Shown: positions 38,801 through 47,420 of the stretch, piece after piece
How positions within the stretch are numbered: position 1 is the first letter of the stretch
Layout: each line of letters starts with the position of its first letter
Assembly: GCF_001513745.1 (NCBI RefSeq)
Contig: NZ_CP013382.1
Coordinates: 1,302,001-1,366,000, forward strand
DNA: 64,000 nucleotides
From: Burkholderia humptydooensis
GTDB taxonomy: Bacteria > Pseudomonadota > Gammaproteobacteria > Burkholderiales > Burkholderiaceae
Direction: 5' to 3'
Notes under the pieces: generated by a model
Databases searched by the model: none
What the model saw: only the letters and a program-made list of their open reading frames with translations
What the model was told of the DNA's origin: nothing
Made by a program: the position numbers and the translations under genes

Positions 38801-39650
38801 GCACGCGCATCTCGCGCACGCGCGCGAGGACGAGAAGATCCGCTTTCGCGACATCCAGGCGCAGCCGCGCAAGATCATCTCGTCGCCGACGTGGAGCGGG
38901 ATCGAATCCGAGCACGTGTCGTACAACGCGGGCTACGTGAACGTGCACGAGCTCGTGCCGTGGCGCACGCTGAGCGGCCGGCAGCAGCTCTATCAGGATC
39001 ACCCGTGGATGCGCGCGTTCGGCGAATCGCTGTGCGCGTACAAGCCGCCGATCGATACCGGCAGCTACGCGCACATGGTCGGCCAGCGCCCGAACGGCAA
39101 TCCCGAGATCGTGCTGAACTTCATCACGCCGCATCAGAAGTGGGGCATCCACAGCACGTATACGGACAACCTGCTGATGCTCACGCTGTCGCGCGGCGGG
39201 CCGATCGTCTGGATCTCGGAGCGCGACGCGCAGACGATCGGCATCGCCGACAACGACTGGATCGAGTGCTACAACGCGAACGGCGCGCTGTGCGCGCGCG
39301 CCGTCGTCAGCCAGCGCGTGCCGCGCGGGATGGTGATGATGTATCACGCGCAGGAGAAGATCGTGAACACGCCGGGCTCGGAGATCACCGGCACGCGCGG
39401 CGGCATCCACAACTCGGTCACGCGCGTGTCGCTGAAGCCGACGCACATGATCGGCGGCTACGCGCAACTGTCGTATGGCTTCAACTACTACGGCACGGTC
39501 GGCTCGAACCGCGACGAGTTCCTGATCGTGCGCAAGATGAAGCGGATCGACTGGCTCGACGGCGAGCGCGACAACGAAAGCGCGCGCGGCGCAGCCGCGC
39601 CGCTGGCCGCTTCCGGCGAACGCAACGCCGATGCGGGAGAAACCCGATGA
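35847..39650 (+). CDS. narG: Respiratory nitrate reductase alpha subunit NarG
   Basis: 1267 residues, as for membrane-bound NarG. The FS0 cluster ligands are His50-x3-Cys54-x3-Cys58 and Cys93 (HGVNCTGSC, RGCSRGA). The Mo-bisMGD ligand Asp is in SFYDWYCDLP (about residue 218). Molybdopterin-binding blocks are spread through the rest. It catalyses nitrate to nitrite with quinol electrons via NarH and NarI on the cytoplasmic face. There is no twin-Arg export signal of periplasmic enzymes. It is the first gene of narGHJI-ppiC-narK and overlaps narH by 4 bp. Confidence 0.97.
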   Translation: MSHFLDRLRFFTTARPQFSDGHGAVTDEDRKWEEGYRQRWQHDKIVRSTHGVNCTGSCSWKVYVKGGIVTWETQQTDYPRTRPDMPNHEPRGCSRGASYSWYLYSANRLKYPLVRSALVRLWRARRRTMEPVDAWRSIVDDEDARRGYQSRRGLGGFVRATWDEVSEIVAAANVHTVARHGPDRVVGFSPIPAMSMVSYAAGSRYLSLIGGVCLSFYDWYCDLPPASPQTWGEQTDVPESADWYNSTFIMMWGSNVPQTRTPDAHFLVEARYRGTKIVSVFPDYSEGAKFGDLWLHPKQGTDAALALAMGHVVLKEFHVEGASDYFADYCRRYTDMPCIVRLVPHGAGYVPERLVRASDFDGALGEAEHPEWKTVMIDDATGEFAMPVGSIGFRWAKPDGGNQGKWNLKAETAGGRALAPRLSLAKAHDEVVDVLFPYFGNQPHAHFEPTPHASELSRRIGARRVATPEGEMLVATVYDLFVANYGIDQGLGGRDVATSYDDDVPYTPAWQEAITGVKREDAISVARQFAQNAHKTQGKSMVIVGAGINHWFHMDMTYRAIINMLIMCGCVGKSGGGWSHYVGQEKLRPQTGWTALAFALDWHRPPRQMNATSFFYAHTDQWRYDPMDPAALLSPLADKSRFHGAPIDYNVRAERMGWLPCAPQLAANPLRVGADIADPALAGAEIARRLASGELKMACEDPDAPENFPRNLFVWRSNLLGSSGKGHEYFLKHLLGTTHGVQGDEIREGNGSRPEEVTWHADAPRGKLDLLVTLDFRMSTTCLYSDIVLPTATWYEKDDMNTSDMHPFIHPLSAAVDPAWQSKSDWEIFKGIAKRFSALAEGHLGIERDVVLSPIAHDSAAELAQPFDVRDWKRGECDAVPGKTMPAVTVVDRDYPSTYRKYTSLGPLMDRLGNGGKGIGWDTKDEVALLGALNYRVTEAGCAQGRPRIDSALDAAEVILALAPETNGAVAVKAWQALSRATGIEHAHLAHAREDEKIRFRDIQAQPRKIISSPTWSGIESEHVSYNAGYVNVHELVPWRTLSGRQQLYQDHPWMRAFGESLCAYKPPIDTGSYAHMVGQRPNGNPEIVLNFITPHQKWGIHSTYTDNLLMLTLSRGGPIVWISERDAQTIGIADNDWIECYNANGALCARAVVSQRVPRGMVMMYHAQEKIVNTPGSEITGTRGGIHNSVTRVSLKPTHMIGGYAQLSYGFNYYGTVGSNRDEFLIVRKMKRIDWLDGERDNESARGAAAPLAASGERNADAGETR

Positions 39651-41176
39651 AGATCCGCGCGCAGATCGCGATGGTGCTCAATCTCGACAAGTGCATCGGC
39701 TGCCACACGTGCTCGGTCACGTGCAAGAACGTGTGGACGAGCCGCGAAGGGATGGAGTACGCGTGGTTCAACAATGTCGAGACGAAGCCCGGCATCGGCT
39801 ATCCGAAGGACTGGGAGAACCAGGAGCGCTGGCGCGGCGGCTGGAAGCGGCGCGCGGACGGCAGGATCGAGCCGCGCCTCGGCGGCAAGTGGCGGCTCCT
39901 CGCACAGATCTTCGCGAATCCGCATCTGCCGGAAATCGACGATTACTACGAGCCGTTCACGTTCGACTACGCGCATCTGCAGGAAGCGGGCGACACGAAG
40001 GCGATGCCCGTGGCGCGGCCGCGCTCGCTCGTGAGCGGCGAGCGGCTCGAGAAAATCGAGTGGGGGCCGAACTGGGAGGAGATCCTCGGCGGCGAATTCG
40101 AAAAGCGCTCGAAGGACTACAATTTCGACCACGTGCAGAAGGACATCTACGGACAGTTCGAGAACACGTTCATGATGTACCTGCCGCGCCTTTGCGAGCA
40201 CTGCCTGAATCCGGCGTGCGTCGCCGCGTGCCCGTCGGGCTCGATCTACAAGCGCGAGGAAGACGGGATCGTGCTGATCGACCAGGACAAGTGCCGCGGC
40301 TGGCGGATGTGCGTGTCCGGCTGCCCGTACAAGAAGATCTACTACAACTGGCAAAGCGGCAAGGCGGAGAAGTGCATCTTCTGCTATCCGCGCATCGAGG
40401 CGGGCCAGCCGACCGTGTGCTCGGAGACCTGCGTCGGCCGCATCCGCTATCTCGGCGTGCTGCTGTACGACGCCGACCGCATCGGCGCCGCGGCGAGCGT
40501 CGAGCGCGAGACCGATTTGTACGAAGCGCAACTGTCGCTCTTTCTCGATCCGAACGACCCGACCGTCGCCGCGCAGGCGGAGCGCGACGGCGTGCCGGCC
40601 GCGTGGCTCGACGCGGCGCGGCGCTCGCCCGTCTACAAGATGGCGATCGACTGGAAGATCGCGTTCCCGCTGCATCCGGAGTACCGGACGCTGCCGATGG
40701 TCTGGTACGTGCCGCCGCTGTCGCCGATCAACGCAGCCGCGAACAGCGGCTCGCTCGGGATGAACGGCTATCTGCCCGACGTCGAATCGCTGCGCATTCC
40801 GCTGCGCTATCTCGCGAACCTGCTGACCGCGGGCGACGAGGCGCCCGTGAAGCACGCGCTCGAGCGGCTGCTCGCGATGCGCGCGTTCATGCGCGCCCGG
40901 CACGTCGATCGCGTCGACGCGCCGGGCGTGCTGAAGCAGGCGCGCCTGTCGGTCGCGCAGGTCGACGAGATGTACCGCTATCTCGCGATCGCGAACTACG
41001 AGGATCGCTTCGTGATCCCGACGACCCATCGCGAATACGCGGAGGACGCATTCGACCTGCGCGCGTCGTGCGGCTTCTCGTTCGGCAACGGCTGCTCGGG
41101 CGGCACGTCGCAGGCGAGCCTGTTCGGGATGAAGAAAGGCCGGAGGACGATTCCGATCAAGGAGGCGGAGCAATGA
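39647..41176 (+). CDS. narH: Respiratory nitrate reductase beta subunit NarH
   Basis: 509 residues with four Cys clusters for three [4Fe-4S] and one [3Fe-4S] centre: CIGCHTCSVTCK at residue 16, CEHCLNPACVAACP, CRGWRMCVSGCPYKK and CIFCYPR. The Trp in CRGWRMC replaces the second Cys as in all NarH, which makes that centre [3Fe-4S]. It passes electrons from NarI haems to NarG. The start overlaps narG (ATGA), and the stop overlaps narJ (ATGA), so the subunits are translationally coupled. Confidence 0.97.
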   Translation: MKIRAQIAMVLNLDKCIGCHTCSVTCKNVWTSREGMEYAWFNNVETKPGIGYPKDWENQERWRGGWKRRADGRIEPRLGGKWRLLAQIFANPHLPEIDDYYEPFTFDYAHLQEAGDTKAMPVARPRSLVSGERLEKIEWGPNWEEILGGEFEKRSKDYNFDHVQKDIYGQFENTFMMYLPRLCEHCLNPACVAACPSGSIYKREEDGIVLIDQDKCRGWRMCVSGCPYKKIYYNWQSGKAEKCIFCYPRIEAGQPTVCSETCVGRIRYLGVLLYDADRIGAAASVERETDLYEAQLSLFLDPNDPTVAAQAERDGVPAAWLDAARRSPVYKMAIDWKIAFPLHPEYRTLPMVWYVPPLSPINAAANSGSLGMNGYLPDVESLRIPLRYLANLLTAGDEAPVKHALERLLAMRAFMRARHVDRVDAPGVLKQARLSVAQVDEMYRYLAIANYEDRFVIPTTHREYAEDAFDLRASCGFSFGNGCSGGTSQASLFGMKKGRRTIPIKEAEQ

Positions 41177-41973
41177 GCGACGCACCGGCCGAGCCGCGCG
41201 GCGCCGTGTATTCGGCGCTGTCCGCGCTGCTCGATTATCCGAGCGACGCGCTCGTCGACGCGCTGCCCGCGATCGATGCGTGCGCGCGCGACGCGAAAGG
41301 TCTGGCGAAAGAGGCGCGCGCGGGACTCGCGCGCCTCATCGGGTATCTCGGCGAGCGCGATTTGCTGACGCTGCAGGAGAACTACGTCGCGCTGTTCGAT
41401 CGCGGCCGCGCGACGTCGCTGCACCTGTTCGAGCACGTGCACGGCGAGTCGCGCGATCGCGGGCAGGCGATGGTCGACCTGCTGCAGATGTACGAGCGGC
41501 ACGGGCTCTATCTGAGCGCGCACGAGCTGCCCGATTATCTGCCGGTGTTCCTCGAATATCTGTCGCGATTGCCGGAGCGCGACGCGCGCAATCTGCTCGT
41601 GGAGACGGCGGACATCCTGCAGGCGCTCGCGGCGGCGCTCGCGAAGCGCGGCAGCCATTACGGCTTCGCGATCGGCGCGCTGCTGTCGCTCGCGGGCAAG
41701 GGGCAGGCCGACGCGCCCGATGCGCCGGACGACGATGCGCATACGAGCGTCGACCACCGCGCGCTCGACGCCGACTACGCGGACGAGCCGGTGCGCTTCG
41801 TCGGCGCGGCGACGCCGGGCGCGGCGGAGCCCGTGCGGTTCTACGACCGGCGGCCGGGCCGCCAAGCTGCGGAACGAGGCGAGGCGGGACGAAAACCGGC
41901 GGCGGTGAAAAGGCCGGGGGGCAGGACCGACGAAGCACCCGACGAAGAATCAGGAGAAGCCCATGAGCGATGA
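41173..41973 (+). CDS. narJ: Nitrate reductase assembly chaperone NarJ
   Basis: 266 residues, all-helical TorD/NarJ chaperone. Visible family features are ALLDYPSDALVDALP near the start and HLFEHVHGESRDRGQAMVDLL in the middle. It keeps NarG/H in an apo state until cofactor insertion. The C-terminal 60 residues are a charged, low-complexity tail that is longer than usual. It overlaps narH by 4 bp and narI by 11 bp. Confidence 0.93.
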   Translation: MSDAPAEPRGAVYSALSALLDYPSDALVDALPAIDACARDAKGLAKEARAGLARLIGYLGERDLLTLQENYVALFDRGRATSLHLFEHVHGESRDRGQAMVDLLQMYERHGLYLSAHELPDYLPVFLEYLSRLPERDARNLLVETADILQALAAALAKRGSHYGFAIGALLSLAGKGQADAPDAPDDDAHTSVDHRALDADYADEPVRFVGAATPGAAEPVRFYDRRPGRQAAERGEAGRKPAAVKRPGGRTDEAPDEESGEAHER

Positions 41974-42646
41974 CCTGAATACGTTTCTGTTCGGCATCTA
42001 TCCGTACCTCTGCGTCGCGGTGCTGCTGATCGGCAGCCTGATCCGCTTCGATCGCGAGCAGTACACGTGGAAGAGCGATTCGTCGCAACTGCTGCGGCGC
42101 GGCGCGCTGCGGCTCGGCAGCAACCTGTTCCACTGGGGCGTGCTCGTCGTCGTGATCGGCCATTTCGGCGGCTTTCTCGCGCCGCACTGGCTCGTGTCGC
42201 CGTTCCTGTCGGCGTCCGCGCATCAGCTCGTCGCGATGGTGGGCGGCGGCGCGGCGGGCGCGGTCGCGATCGTCGGGCTCACGATCCTGATCGTGCGGCG
42301 GCTCGGCGACGCGCGCATCCGCCACAACAGCCGCAAGTCCGACATCCTGATCGTGCTGATGCTGTGGGCGCAGCTCGCGCTCGGGCTCGGCACGGTCGTG
42401 CTGTCCGCGCGCCACATGGACGGCGCGATGTTCGAGGTGCTGACCGGCTACGTGAAGGGCGTCGTCACGTTCCAGCCGGGCATCGCGGGCCTGCTCGCCG
42501 GCGTGCCGTGGACCTATCGCGCGCACATCCTGCTCGGCTTCACGATCTTCCTCGTGTCGCCGTTCACGCGGATGGTGCATATCTGGAGCGGATTCGCGTC
42601 GGTTGCATACCTGATCCGCCCGTACCAGCTCGTTCGCAAGCGTTGA
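41963..42646 (+). CDS. narI: Nitrate reductase gamma subunit NarI (cytochrome b)
   Basis: 227 residues with five membrane spans. NarI carries two b haems; candidate His ligands are in LFHWGVLVVVIGHFGGF (TM2), SARHMDG and the late AHILLGFTIFLVSPFTRMVHIW. It oxidises quinol at the periplasmic side and anchors NarGH. It starts inside the end of narJ. Confidence 0.95.
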   Translation: MSDDLNTFLFGIYPYLCVAVLLIGSLIRFDREQYTWKSDSSQLLRRGALRLGSNLFHWGVLVVVIGHFGGFLAPHWLVSPFLSASAHQLVAMVGGGAAGAVAIVGLTILIVRRLGDARIRHNSRKSDILIVLMLWAQLALGLGTVVLSARHMDGAMFEVLTGYVKGVVTFQPGIAGLLAGVPWTYRAHILLGFTIFLVSPFTRMVHIWSGFASVAYLIRPYQLVRKR

Positions 42647-42654
42647 CGCGGCCG

Positions 42655-43452
42655 ATGAACACGATCGACGAAACCCTCGATACGCGGCCGCACGCACGCG
42701 TGAGCGTGAACGGCGTCGAGATCGGCGCGGCCGACATCGCCGCCGAGCGCGCGCATCATCCCGACGCCGAGGATCCGCTCGACGCGGCGCGGCGCGCGCT
42801 CGTCGTGCACGAGCTGCTGCGCCAGCGCGCGGTCGCGCTCGGGCTCGCGGCCGACGGCGCGCCGCTCGGCGACGACGCGCTCGACGCGCTGCTCGCGCGC
42901 GAGCTCACGCATCTGCCGGAGCCGACGCGCGACGATTGCGAGCGCTACTACCGCAACCATGCGGAGCGCTTTCGCCGCCGCGACATCGTGCATGCGAGCC
43001 ATATCCTGTTCGCGGTGACGGACGCGACGCCGCTCGCGCCGCTGCGCCGCGAGGCCGAGGCGGCGCTCGCGCGCGCGCTTGCCGCGCCGCAGACGTTCGA
43101 GACGCTCGCGCGCGAACTGTCGAACTGCCCGTCGGCGGCGGTCGGCGGCAATCTCGGGCAATTGCTGCGCGGCGATTCGGTGCCGGAATTCGACGCGGCC
43201 GTGTTCGACACGCCGGAGCTCGGCGTGCTGCCGCGCCTCGTGAACACGCGTTTCGGCTTCCATATCGTGCGGATCGAGCGCCGCGAGCCGGGCGATCCGG
43301 TGCCGTTCGACGCGGTCGCGGCCGACATCGCCGCGTTCCTCGCCGAGCGCGTGCGGCACAAGGCGATCCAGCAATACGTGACGATTCTCGCGAGCCGCGC
43401 GCGGATCGAGGGCGTCGCGTTCGGCGACGCGAACGGACCGCTGGTTCAATGA
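42655..43452 (+). CDS. Parvulin-type peptidyl-prolyl isomerase in the nar operon
   Basis: 265 residues from the ATG at 42655. The central part is a parvulin domain: ASHILFAV near residue 117, then VGGNLGQLLRGDSVPEFDAAVF and FGFHIVRIERREPG, which are the PpiC landmarks. There is no signal peptide, so it is cytoplasmic and resembles NifM/NarJ-linked PpiC proteins rather than periplasmic SurA. Genes of this kind are often inside nar operons and are presumed to help fold NarGHI. Only 8 bp separate it from narI. Confidence 0.9.
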   Translation: MNTIDETLDTRPHARVSVNGVEIGAADIAAERAHHPDAEDPLDAARRALVVHELLRQRAVALGLAADGAPLGDDALDALLARELTHLPEPTRDDCERYYRNHAERFRRRDIVHASHILFAVTDATPLAPLRREAEAALARALAAPQTFETLARELSNCPSAAVGGNLGQLLRGDSVPEFDAAVFDTPELGVLPRLVNTRFGFHIVRIERREPGDPVPFDAVAADIAAFLAERVRHKAIQQYVTILASRARIEGVAFGDANGPLVQ

Positions 43453-43476
43453 ACTGATCGGAAAAGGAGGGCGGAC

Positions 43477-44751
43477 ATGGTCTCACAGCACGATTCCGGC
43501 GCGTTCGACCATGCGCCCGCGATTCCCGCGCGCGCATGGTCGGTGCTTTTCGCGAGCACGTTCGCGTTCCTCGTCTGCTTCGTCGTCTGGATGATGTTCG
43601 GCGTGCTCGGCATCCAGTTGCGCGAAGACCTGCGTCTGAACGCGACCGAGTTCGGCATGCTCACGTCGACGCCCGTGCTGACGGGCGCGCTGATGCGGCT
43701 GCCGCTCGGCGCATGGACCGACCGCTTCGGCGGCCGCATCGTGATGACGGTGCTGCTCGTCGTCTGCGCGGTGCCCGTCTACGGGGTCAGCTACGCGAAC
43801 GCGCTGTGGCAGTTCCTGCTGATCGGGCTCTTTCTCGGCTGCGTCGGCGCATCATTCGCGGTCGGCACGCCGTACGTCGCGCGGTTCTTTCCGCCGCAGC
43901 GGCGCGGGCTCGCGATGGGCGTGTTCGGCGCCGGCACGGTGGGCGCGGCGGTCAACCTGTTCGTCACGCCGCGGTTGCTCGCCGCATACGGCTGGCGCTT
44001 CGTGCCGCGCGTGTACGCCGTTGCGCTCATCGTCACCGCGGCGATCTTCTGGCTCGCCTCGGCGCCCGATCCCGGCGCGGGCGCGCAAAAGGGCTCATGG
44101 GTCGATTCGTTCAAGGTGCTGCGCGATCCGCGCGTATGGAAGCTCTGTCAGTACTACTCGATCACGTTCGGCGGCTTCACCGCGCTGTCGCTGTGGATTC
44201 CGCAGTATCTGAAGAACGGCTATGGGATGTCGCTCGTCGCCGCGTCCGCGTTCGCGGCGGGCTTTTCGCTGCCGGGCTCGGTGCTGCGCGCGCTCGGCGG
44301 CGCGCTCGCCGACCGCTACGGCGCGCACGCGATCACCTGGTGGGGGCTGTGGGTCGCGTGGATTTGCCTGTTCCTGCTGTCCTATCCGCCGACCGACCTC
44401 GTGATCCATACGATCGACGGCACCGCGACGCTGCGGCTGCATGTTCCGCTCGCGGCGTTCGTCGTGCTGACGTTCGCGCTCGGCGCGGTGTTCGCGTTCG
44501 GGATGGCGTCGACGTTCAAGTACGTCGCCGACGATTTCCCGAACGACATGGGGGTCGTCACCGGCATCGTCGGGCTGGCGGGCGGGCTCGGCGGCTTCCT
44601 GCTGCCGGTCATCTTCGGCGCGCTCGTCGATCTGCTGCGCGTGCGTTCGACGTGCTTCATGTTCCTGTACGGGATCGTGTGGGTGTCGCTGATCATCCTG
44701 TACTTGTCCGAGATCCGGCGCGTGCCCGTCACGGGCGCCGCCGCGCGCTGA
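43477..44751 (+). CDS. narK: Nitrate/nitrite MFS transporter NarK
   Basis: 424 residues, 12 TM helices. The nitrate-transporter signatures are MGVFGAGTVGAAVNLF in TM5 and VTGIVGLAGGLGGFLLPVIFG in TM11, each rich in small residues. The RxxLGxWTDRFGGR loop after TM2 is MFS-typical. It brings in nitrate or exports nitrite. It follows a good AAAGGAGG site and ends the operon. Confidence 0.93.
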   Translation: MVSQHDSGAFDHAPAIPARAWSVLFASTFAFLVCFVVWMMFGVLGIQLREDLRLNATEFGMLTSTPVLTGALMRLPLGAWTDRFGGRIVMTVLLVVCAVPVYGVSYANALWQFLLIGLFLGCVGASFAVGTPYVARFFPPQRRGLAMGVFGAGTVGAAVNLFVTPRLLAAYGWRFVPRVYAVALIVTAAIFWLASAPDPGAGAQKGSWVDSFKVLRDPRVWKLCQYYSITFGGFTALSLWIPQYLKNGYGMSLVAASAFAAGFSLPGSVLRALGGALADRYGAHAITWWGLWVAWICLFLLSYPPTDLVIHTIDGTATLRLHVPLAAFVVLTFALGAVFAFGMASTFKYVADDFPNDMGVVTGIVGLAGGLGGFLLPVIFGALVDLLRVRSTCFMFLYGIVWVSLIILYLSEIRRVPVTGAAAR

Positions 44752-44764
44752 TCGATCCGGCCGT

Positions 44765-45094
44765 TCAGGCGATCCGCTCGGCGTCCGCCGGCTGCGCGGC
44801 CGGCTCGGCCGCGGCGGCGCGCTCGACGCCGGACTGCCGGCGCCTGCGCGCGACGGGTTCGAGGATGCTCGTCGCGTCGCCGAGGAAGAGCCAGTGGGCC
44901 TCGCCGGGCGCGGCCGCGTCCGATTCGCGGATCCAGTTCGCGCCGCACGCGCGGCAGCGGAATTTGGCGATCACGACCGGCTTGCGCGACAGCGGCCGCA
45001 GTTTGGTCGGCTTGCCGAGCGCGTCGAGCGGAACGTCGCTCGACGCCGGGTGCCGCTCGGAAACGAGCGGCTGACAGACATCGCAAGGTATCAT
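44765..45094 (-). CDS. Small zinc-ribbon-like CxxC protein (109 aa)
   Basis: 109 residues from the ATG at 45094 (MIPCDVCQPLVSERH). Two Cys pairs, CDVC near residue 4 and CRAC near residue 46, look like a zinc ribbon; the C-terminal half is Ala/Arg rich and probably disordered. No known family was recognised. It converges with narK (13 bp apart) and heads in the same direction as the ribbon-helix-helix gene just upstream, so they may be co-transcribed. Confidence 0.7.
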   Translation of the reverse strand: MIPCDVCQPLVSERHPASSDVPLDALGKPTKLRPLSRKPVVIAKFRCRACGANWIRESDAAAPGEAHWLFLGDATSILEPVARRRRQSGVERAAAAEPAAQPADAERIA

Positions 45095-45134
45095 TGCTGC
45101 TTTTCTACGGCACGGGCGCACACGCGCCCACGAA

Positions 45135-45353
45135 TCAGGCGGCGGGCTTGCGGCGCGACTGCGGCTTCGCGGCGCCGCGCACGGCAACCGTGCTGCGCGT
45201 CTTGTAGCTCACGCCGTGCTGCTCGAGATAATCGCGAATCATCTGCCGCACGACCTGCGACGGCGTCAAATCCTGCGCGGCGCACAGTTGCTCGAACGCC
45301 TTTTTCTTGAAGGGGTCGATCAGGACGGTCAGACGGGCGCTTTTCGTTTCCAT
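45135..45353 (-). CDS. Ribbon-helix-helix (CopG-like) DNA-binding protein
   Basis: 72 residues: SARLTVLIDPFKKKAFEQLC, then LTPSQVVRQMIRDYLEQHG, which fits a beta-strand followed by two helices (RHH fold). The Lys/Arg-rich tail (KPQSRRKPAA) may touch DNA phosphate. No toxin gene is next to it, so it is not obviously an antitoxin. It may autoregulate, with the CxxC gene 40 bp downstream. Confidence 0.8.
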   Translation of the reverse strand: METKSARLTVLIDPFKKKAFEQLCAAQDLTPSQVVRQMIRDYLEQHGVSYKTRSTVAVRGAAKPQSRRKPAA

Positions 45354-45459
45354 GACGGGACACAGTGGCGAGTATGTTAATCAAATTATAATACATGCCG
45401 CCTCCCCGTCGACTTTTTCATCCGTTCCTCATTTGCGGCCCCGCTTCGCGCGCGCCGCA

Positions 45460-46290
45460 TCACGCGTCGACCGGTTCGCCGAACCTGCTCCAGTCGTAGC
45501 TCGCGCCCAGTTCGAGCCGCACTGCCGCCTCGGCGAGATCGACGCTGTGCCGATCGGCCAGCGCGTTCGCGCGCTCGATCATCGTCTCGAGCGACGGCAG
45601 CGGCGCGTCGGTTTTCCAGGCGAAGACGATCAGGTTCAGCGCGCTGTCCTCGGCGGGCGCGAGCGCCGCCGATGCGCCGAACGCGTCGCGCAGCGCGGCG
45701 AGGCTGTCGGCCACCCGCGGATCGTCGACGAGCAGATTGACGACGAGCACGCCGTCGTCCGCCAGATGGCGGCGGCAGTCCGCGTAGAACTGCCGGGTGC
45801 CGAGCTCGAGCGGCAGGCCGCCGGCGTCGAAGCCGTCGACGATCAACACGTCGGCGCGCGCGTCGCCCGCCGACGCGACATAGCTTGCGCCGTCCGCGCA
45901 CAGAACCGTGAAGCGCGCGTCGTCGGGCGGAATCCGGAACCGGTCGCGCAGCGCGATCACGTCCGGATTGATCTCGATCGACGTGATCTGCGCATCGGGC
46001 AGGTACCGGTAAAAATATTTCGCGAGCGAGCCGCCGCCCAGGCCGATCATCGCGATTCGCCGCGGCCGCGGGTGCAGCAGCAGAAAGCCTGCCATCGTGC
46101 GCGTGTAGCCGAGCGCGAGCAGATCCGGGCCGTCGACGTACATGCAGCTTTGCATGCCGCGCTCGTCGAAGCACAGCGACACGAGATGCGGCGTCTCGAT
46201 CACGACGGGCGAATTCGCGCGAGCGCAACGGTGCGGCGCGGACAGCGGGCCCGACGAGTTCGCGGGCATGCCGGGAAAGCGAGGTCGCAT
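45460..46290 (-). CDS. Spermidine-synthase-like methyltransferase-fold protein
   Basis: 276 residues from the ATG at 46290. The Rossmann motif MIGLGGGSLAKYFYRYLPD with SIEINPDVIALRDRF is that of spermidine synthase-fold proteins; the later ADVLIVDGFDAGGLPLELGTRQFY supplies the catalytic-type Asp. These enzymes use S-adenosyl groups or act as polyamine synthases. No speD is adjacent. It is one of a run of minus-strand genes between the nar and hyf clusters that share no obvious pathway. Confidence 0.85.
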   Translation of the reverse strand: MRPRFPGMPANSSGPLSAPHRCARANSPVVIETPHLVSLCFDERGMQSCMYVDGPDLLALGYTRTMAGFLLLHPRPRRIAMIGLGGGSLAKYFYRYLPDAQITSIEINPDVIALRDRFRIPPDDARFTVLCADGASYVASAGDARADVLIVDGFDAGGLPLELGTRQFYADCRRHLADDGVLVVNLLVDDPRVADSLAALRDAFGASAALAPAEDSALNLIVFAWKTDAPLPSLETMIERANALADRHSVDLAEAAVRLELGASYDWSRFGEPVDA

Positions 46291-46310
46291 CGGCCGGTTC
46301 TCCCGCGCGC

Positions 46311-46571
46311 TCAGCGTTGGGTCAGCAGCGCCGCGAGGGAATCGAGCGCGTCCTCCTCGTCGGGGCCGCTCGACAGGATCTGCATCCGCGTGCCGCATTT
46401 CGCGCGCAGCGCGACCACGGACATCACGTCCTTCGCGTTCGCATGGCGACCGTTCGCGACGACGACGATGTCGCTCTGGAAGCGGCCCGCCGCGCCGGCG
46501 AGCGCCTCGCCTGCGAACGCGGCGTCATAGCGCCCCCATTTCGGACCGATTTCGATCAATGCGTGTGCCAC
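46311..46571 (-). CDS. HPr-like domain protein without the active-site His
   Basis: 86 residues. The part from about residue 30 (FQSDIVVVANGRHANAKDVM, then VVALRAKCGTRMQILSSGPDEEDALDSL) follows HPr closely: the NAKS-I-M segment and the GPDExxAL ending are present. The usual His15 loop (GLHARPAA) is instead GRYDAAFA with no His. The Ser46 position is Asp48 (NAKDVM). So it cannot carry phosphate from EI. Possibly it acts as a regulator or a decoy. No PTS genes are nearby. Confidence 0.78.
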   Translation of the reverse strand: MAHALIEIGPKWGRYDAAFAGEALAGAAGRFQSDIVVVANGRHANAKDVMSVVALRAKCGTRMQILSSGPDEEDALDSLAALLTQR

Positions 46572-46631
46572 CGGGATTCCTTCAAGTGATGCATCGGGCG
46601 CGCCGTTCAGCCGGCTCGCGCGCTTGCCCGC

Positions 46632-47189
46632 TCAGTGCATGACGCGCGCCTGCGCACGGGCGAGGAACGCGAGCAGCTCGTCGGCCCACGCGTGATCGTG
46701 CAGGACGATCTTCGCGGTGTCGAGCGGCGTCATGTCGCGGCTCAGATGCACGAGCGCAAGCGAGCGAGGCGGGCAGGGCCGCTGGAAGAAGCGGCCCTCG
46801 TCGTCGAGGAAGAGGCACGGGCGCTGCCGGATCTGCGCGCTCGATACCGAGACCGGGTCCAGCACGTGCCGCGCCGACTCCTTCGGGTACACGAAGATGA
46901 CGTTCGTGCCGAGCGCCTCGAGGCGCTCGCACGCGTCCGAGAAGCGGTACAGCATCTGAAAGCCGCGCTCGCCGCTCCTGCCGACGCCGACGATCACGAG
47001 CCCCTGCGCGCCCATCACGTCCCGCGGCTCGCGGCGCGCGTAGTCGTGCGCAAGGAGCGCTACGCGCATGTCGAACATGCGTGCGTCCGGGGCGAGCCGC
47101 GCATCGGAAGGCGCGAGCGGTTGAGCCAATCGCCGGAGCGGGCCGGCGCGCGATCGATCATTTTCATGCGAGAAGAAGTATATGCACAT
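46632..47189 (-). CDS. Protein of unknown function, thioredoxin-fold-like
   Basis: Up to 185 residues; an internal ATG at 47078 (MFDMRVALLAHD) gives 148 residues and may be the real start, since the first 37 residues are Arg/Pro-rich. The sequence GLVIVGVGRSGERGFQMLYR, then LGTNVIFVYPKESARHVLDP and DDEGRFFQRPCPPRSLALVH, has a loose peroxiredoxin/thioredoxin-like alternation. There is no CxxC; two Cys occur in RQRPCLFL and FQRPCPPR. Not recognised. It precedes the HPr-like gene by 60 bp. Confidence 0.6.
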   Translation of the reverse strand: MCIYFFSHENDRSRAGPLRRLAQPLAPSDARLAPDARMFDMRVALLAHDYARREPRDVMGAQGLVIVGVGRSGERGFQMLYRFSDACERLEALGTNVIFVYPKESARHVLDPVSVSSAQIRQRPCLFLDDEGRFFQRPCPPRSLALVHLSRDMTPLDTAKIVLHDHAWADELLAFLARAQARVMH

Positions 47190-47420
47190 AACATTAACAT
47201 GGTATGTGCGTTCCCGGAAAGTGGGCGAGCGCGCGGGCGAGGTCGGCGCAACGCGCGGGAGGGCGGCAAAACGCGCGTCGACGCCTGTCAGGCGGCTTTC
47301 GGAACGGCGAGAGGGCCGTTGCGCCTCGCGCGACGATTCCGCCGGCCGGGCCGGGGGCCGGGCGGCGGCATCGGGATTCGGGCGTCGACGCCCGAACGCG
47401 CCGTCCGGCTCCCCGCGCCG

